From Methylobacterium sp. PvR107 (GTDB taxonomy: Bacteria; Pseudomonadota; Alphaproteobacteria; Rhizobiales; Beijerinckiaceae): a DNA stretch of 64,000 nt. Under the pieces are notes generated by a model. It saw nothing but the letters and a program-made list of their open reading frames with translations, did not search any database and was not told the origin of the DNA. The DNA lies in contig NZ_JAFIBW010000001.1 of assembly GCF_017833295.1 (NCBI RefSeq), positions 1,798,001 to 1,862,000 on the forward strand, in the 5' to 3' direction. Shown piece after piece: positions 61,248-64,000 of the stretch. Within the stretch, counting starts at the first letter, position 1, and every line of letters begins with the position of its first letter. Made by a program: the position numbers and the translations under genes.

Positions 61248-62081
61248 TTACTTCATGCGAGCGGCGGCCCAGGCGATATGGTCGGCCATGAAGGTCGAGA
61301 TGAAGAAGTAGGAATGGTCGTAGCCTTCGCGCATGTTGAGGGTCAACGCGATGCCGGCCTTCTTGCAGGCCTCCTCCAGCAGCCAGGGGCGCAGGCCGTC
61401 CTGCAGGAAGCTGTCGGCGGTGCCCTGATCCACCAGGAATTCGGGGAAGCGCTTGCCGTCCTCGATCAGCGCGGTGGCGTCGTGAGCGCGCCAGGCGGCC
61501 GGATCCGAACCGAGGTACTTCTCGAAGGCAGGCTTCGACCAGCCGGCCGTGGAGGGCTGGGCGATCGGCGCGAAGGCGGAGCAGGACTTGAAGCGCTCCG
61601 GGTAGGTTAGCGCGACGGTGAGCGCCCCGTGGCCGCCCATGGAATGGCCGAAGATGCCCTGACGGGTCATGTCGGCGGGGAATTCCTTGGCGATGAGCGC
61701 CGGCAGTTCTTCCGTGATGTAGCTCCACATCCGGTAGTTCTTGTCATAGGGCGCCTGCGTAGCATCCAGGTAGAAGCCGGCGCCGGAGCCGAACTGCCAA
61801 TTGCCCTCTTCGTCCGGGATGCCGGGGCCGCGCGGGCTGGTATCGGGGGCCACGATGATCACGCCGTGCGCGGCGGCGGCCGCGCGGTACTCGCCCTTGT
61901 CCATGACGTTGGCGTGCGTGCAGGTGAGACCGGACAGGTACCACAACACCGGCACGGGGCCGTTCTCGGCCTGGGGCGGCACGAACACCGCGAAGGTCAT
62001 CGGACATCCGGTGGTCTGCGCATCGTGCTTGTAGACGCCCTGCGTGCCGCCATGGGCGCGGGCCTTCGAGATGGTTTCCAT
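61248..62081 (-). CDS. fghA: S-formylglutathione hydrolase
   Basis: 277 residues, full length for the esterase-D family. Nucleophile motif GIFGHSMGGHGALT, oxyanion region WYLSGLTCTHANV, and the acid/base residues in FLVDQGTADSFL and EGYDHSYFFISTF. It hydrolyses S-formylglutathione to formate and glutathione, the second step of GSH-linked formaldehyde oxidation. The dehydrogenase for step one lies 176 bp upstream on the same strand. Confidence 0.95.
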   Translation of the reverse strand: METISKARAHGGTQGVYKHDAQTTGCPMTFAVFVPPQAENGPVPVLWYLSGLTCTHANVMDKGEYRAAAAAHGVIIVAPDTSPRGPGIPDEEGNWQFGSGAGFYLDATQAPYDKNYRMWSYITEELPALIAKEFPADMTRQGIFGHSMGGHGALTVALTYPERFKSCSAFAPIAQPSTAGWSKPAFEKYLGSDPAAWRAHDATALIEDGKRFPEFLVDQGTADSFLQDGLRPWLLEEACKKAGIALTLNMREGYDHSYFFISTFMADHIAWAAARMK

Positions 62082-62124
62082 CGGCTGTGATCTCCTGTGC
62101 GTGGGCTGAGACGATCGTCTTCAG

Positions 62125-62250
62125 AAAGTCGCGGCTCTCCTCCCCCTGCGGAGAGGAGTTGACGGTGGGGGTGGCTCGGCCAGCCTCAGCCGGCCGAGGG
62201 TCTCCCGACCAACCCCCATCCCTGGCCCCTCCCCGCACGGGGAAGGGTTG
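62125..62250. repeat. Long imperfect inverted repeat between adhC-type gene and fghA
   Basis: Left arm from about 62132 (CTCCTCCCCCTGCGGAGAGG, then GGTGGGGGTGGCTCGGCC) and right arm to about 62250 (GGCCGAGGG ... CCAACCCCCATCC, CCCCTCCCCGCACGGGGA) fold onto each other around AGCCTCAGCC. This is the style of REP-like intergenic elements of GC-rich Alphaproteobacteria. It could attenuate readthrough into fghA or stabilise the upstream message. Confidence 0.6.
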
Positions 62251-62257
62251 TCGAGTG

Positions 62258-63394
62258 TCAGTAGACGACCACGGATCGGATCGACTTGCCCTCGTGCATG
62301 AGGTCGAAGCCGTGGTTGATCTCTTCCAGCGGCATGGTGTGGGTGATCAGATCATCGATGTTGATCTTGCCCTCCATGTACCAGTCGACGATCTTCGGCA
62401 CGTCCGTGCGGCCGCGGGCGCCGCCGAAGGCCGAGCCCTTCCAGACCCGACCGGTGACCAGCTGGAACGGACGGGTCGAGATCTCGCGGCCGGCCTCGGC
62501 CACGCCGATGACGATCGACTCGCCCCAGCCGCGATGGCAGCACTCGAGCGCTTGGCGCATCACGTGGACGTTGCCGGTGCAGTCGAAGGAGAAGTCCGCA
62601 CCCCCGCCGGTGAGATCGACGATGGCCTGGACCACCTTGTCGGTGCCGACCTCGTTCGGGTTGATGAAGTGGGTCATGCCGAACTTGCGGGCCATGGCCT
62701 GCTTCTCCGGGTTGATGTCGACGCCGATGATCTTGTCGGCACCGACCATCCGGGCGGCCTGGAGGACGTTGAGGCCGATGCCGCCGAGACCAAAGACCAC
62801 CACGTTGGCGCCGGGCCAGACCTTGGCGGTGTAGATCACCGCGCCGATGCCGGTGGTCACCCCGCAGCCGATGTAGCAGATCTTGTCGAAGGGGGCGTCT
62901 TCGCGGATCTTGGCCAGCGCGATGGCGGGCAGGACCGTGAAGTTCGAGAAGGTCGAGCAGCCCATGTAGTGGAACACGGTGTTCGATCCGGAGGGGCTGC
63001 CGCCGGTGGAGACGCAGGAGAAGCGGCTCGTGCCGTCCGGCATCACGCCCTGGCCCTGGGTCGCGCGGATCGCGGTGCACAGGTTGGTGCGCTGGGACAG
63101 GCAAGACTTACAGTTGCGGCATTCCGGCGTGTAGAGCGGAATGACGTGGTCGCCGGGCTTCAGCGTGGTGACGCCGGCGCCGACCTCGCGAACGATGCCG
63201 GCGCCCTCATGGCCGAGGATCGCCGGGAACTTGCCCTCGGAATCGAGGCCCGAGAGCGTGTAGGCATCGGTGTGGCAGATGCCGGTGGCCATCAACTCGA
63301 CGAGAACCTCGCCGGCCTTGGGGCCCTCGATATCGATGGTCTCGATCGTGAGAGGCTTCTTAGCCTCCCACGCGACCGCGGCGCGCGTCTTCAT
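62258..63394 (-). CDS. S-(hydroxymethyl)glutathione dehydrogenase (class III alcohol dehydrogenase)
   Basis: 378 residues from ATG 63394 (a GTG codon precedes it in frame). Catalytic zinc site [12 protein letters not shown] and [12 protein letters not shown], structural zinc cysteines [15 protein letters not shown], and Rossmann [18 protein letters not shown]. The class III marker Arg in [17 protein letters not shown] is present. It oxidises the formaldehyde-glutathione adduct with NAD to S-formylglutathione. Known as FrmA/AdhC/FlhA/Hgd in different species. Confidence 0.95.
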   Translation of the reverse strand: MKTRAAVAWEAKKPLTIETIDIEGPKAGEVLVELMATGICHTDAYTLSGLDSEGKFPAILGHEGAGIVREVGAGVTTLKPGDHVIPLYTPECRNCKSCLSQRTNLCTAIRATQGQGVMPDGTSRFSCVSTGGSPSGSNTVFHYMGCSTFSNFTVLPAIALAKIREDAPFDKICYIGCGVTTGIGAVIYTAKVWPGANVVVFGLGGIGLNVLQAARMVGADKIIGVDINPEKQAMARKFGMTHFINPNEVGTDKVVQAIVDLTGGGADFSFDCTGNVHVMRQALECCHRGWGESIVIGVAEAGREISTRPFQLVTGRVWKGSAFGGARGRTDVPKIVDWYMEGKINIDDLITHTMPLEEINHGFDLMHEGKSIRSVVVY

Positions 63395-64000
63395 CACGTG
63401 TTCCTATTGTCTGGATGATCACGGACGGCGCCGAACTGCCGACTCTTCGGCGCACCTCACTCAAGGGCTGCGCACCGAACGGTCCGAGGATCTGTCGCGT
63501 GTGTGATGCTTCTTGTGCCCGGATGCAACGCCTGCATCCGCGTTTCCGTCGGGGCGACCCCGTTCCGGTCGGTGCGGGACGTGGGTCGCCTCAGCGCAGT
63601 CCGAGTCGAGCGCGAACTCCAAACCATGGATCGCACTCTCCCCAGGACCTGGGGCACGCGGCTCGACCGTCTCTCTACTGTCCTGTGGGTGAGCCGGTGC
63701 CGGTTACGCCTCCGCCTTCCCGGGACTCCGTCGCCCCCGCTCTCTTGGATCGATCGTCGTCAAACGTCCGGCCGCGCACGCGACCGCAATCCGTCGTGGC
63801 GTATTCTGGCCGATCGCTGAACGGCCGGTGACGGATACCAGAGCCGGCGAAGCGGACGCTCTGCCCAGAGGTCTGTGGCCGACAGCTTCCATCCAATCGT
63901 CATTTCTCCGGACCGCTCACGAAAGCGGAGCGGTACGCCTCATCGGATTCCGTCGATGGCAATTCCGAGCTGTCGGGGACCGCGCAGTGAGGCACCGGGA
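63395..64000. other. 606-bp region to the window end
   Basis: No supported gene. It should hold the promoter of the GSH-linked pathway. Short open frames on both strands are unlike known families; a GGACCGCT/AGCGG-type dyad is near 63917-63935. Confidence 0.3.

Noticed and set aside
1..64000. CRISPR array
   Set aside because: No regularly spaced direct repeats with unique spacers were seen anywhere in the window.

Overview
The window looks like chromosome of a pink-pigmented methylotroph of the Methylobacterium/Methylorubrum group (Alphaproteobacteria). The inference rests on very high GC with strong codon bias, an NAD-linked tungsten-type formate dehydrogenase of the Methylobacterium Fdh1 kind, a TupABC tungstate importer, a glutathione-linked formaldehyde oxidation pair, and a bacteriophytochrome with an HWE kinase. 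No rRNA or species marker is present, so the genus is an inference.

Layout. 1-9.9 kb: 5'-part of a KdgD-type dehydratase with a divergent LysR regulator, an acyltransferase, and an RND efflux operon led by two membrane proteins and divergent from an RpiR regulator. 9.9-13.8 kb: remnants of three genes, an ABM/NIPSNAP operon with a divergent ArsR regulator, and gene-poor DNA. 13.8-29.4 kb is the centre of interest: tupBCA; divergent moeA-like and moeA-PBP fusion genes with a ModE-like regulator; fdh1B-fdh1A preceded by a small unknown protein; divergent mobB-moeA; an avidin-like protein; a paralogue of the small protein; and 5-formyl-THF cyclo-ligase. Two near-identical 24-bp Mo-box-like sites lie in front of the fdh/mob genes and of the avidin-like gene. 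29.9-37.1 kb: tRNA-Ser and tRNA-Gln, a decayed integrase fused to a thioredoxin remnant, a pentapeptide-repeat protein, a Crp-type regulator cut off by an IS21-family element, and an IS256-family element nested in istA with intact 8-bp duplications. 37.3-42.4 kb: a same-strand metabolic block (NAD(P)-binding oxidoreductase, cation/proton antiporter, thioesterase, HAD phosphatase, cupin, zinc alcohol dehydrogenase). 42.4-60.5 kb: accessory region with signalling proteins (single-domain response regulator, bacteriophytochrome, hybrid kinase), a ModA-like binding protein, and many decayed genes and IS remnants (IS110, IS3, IS1595). 61.2-63.4 kb: fghA and S-(hydroxymethyl)glutathione dehydrogenase.

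How it works together. The GSH pair converts formaldehyde to formate; Fdh1AB oxidises formate to CO2 with NAD reduction; TupABC brings in tungstate; MobB and the MoeA proteins make and load the metal-pterin cofactor; 5-formyl-THF cyclo-ligase belongs to the folate branch of C1 metabolism. The ModE-like protein and the paired sites suggest oxyanion control. The avidin-like protein and the two paralogous ~107-residue proteins have no known role here and are the best candidates for undescribed components.
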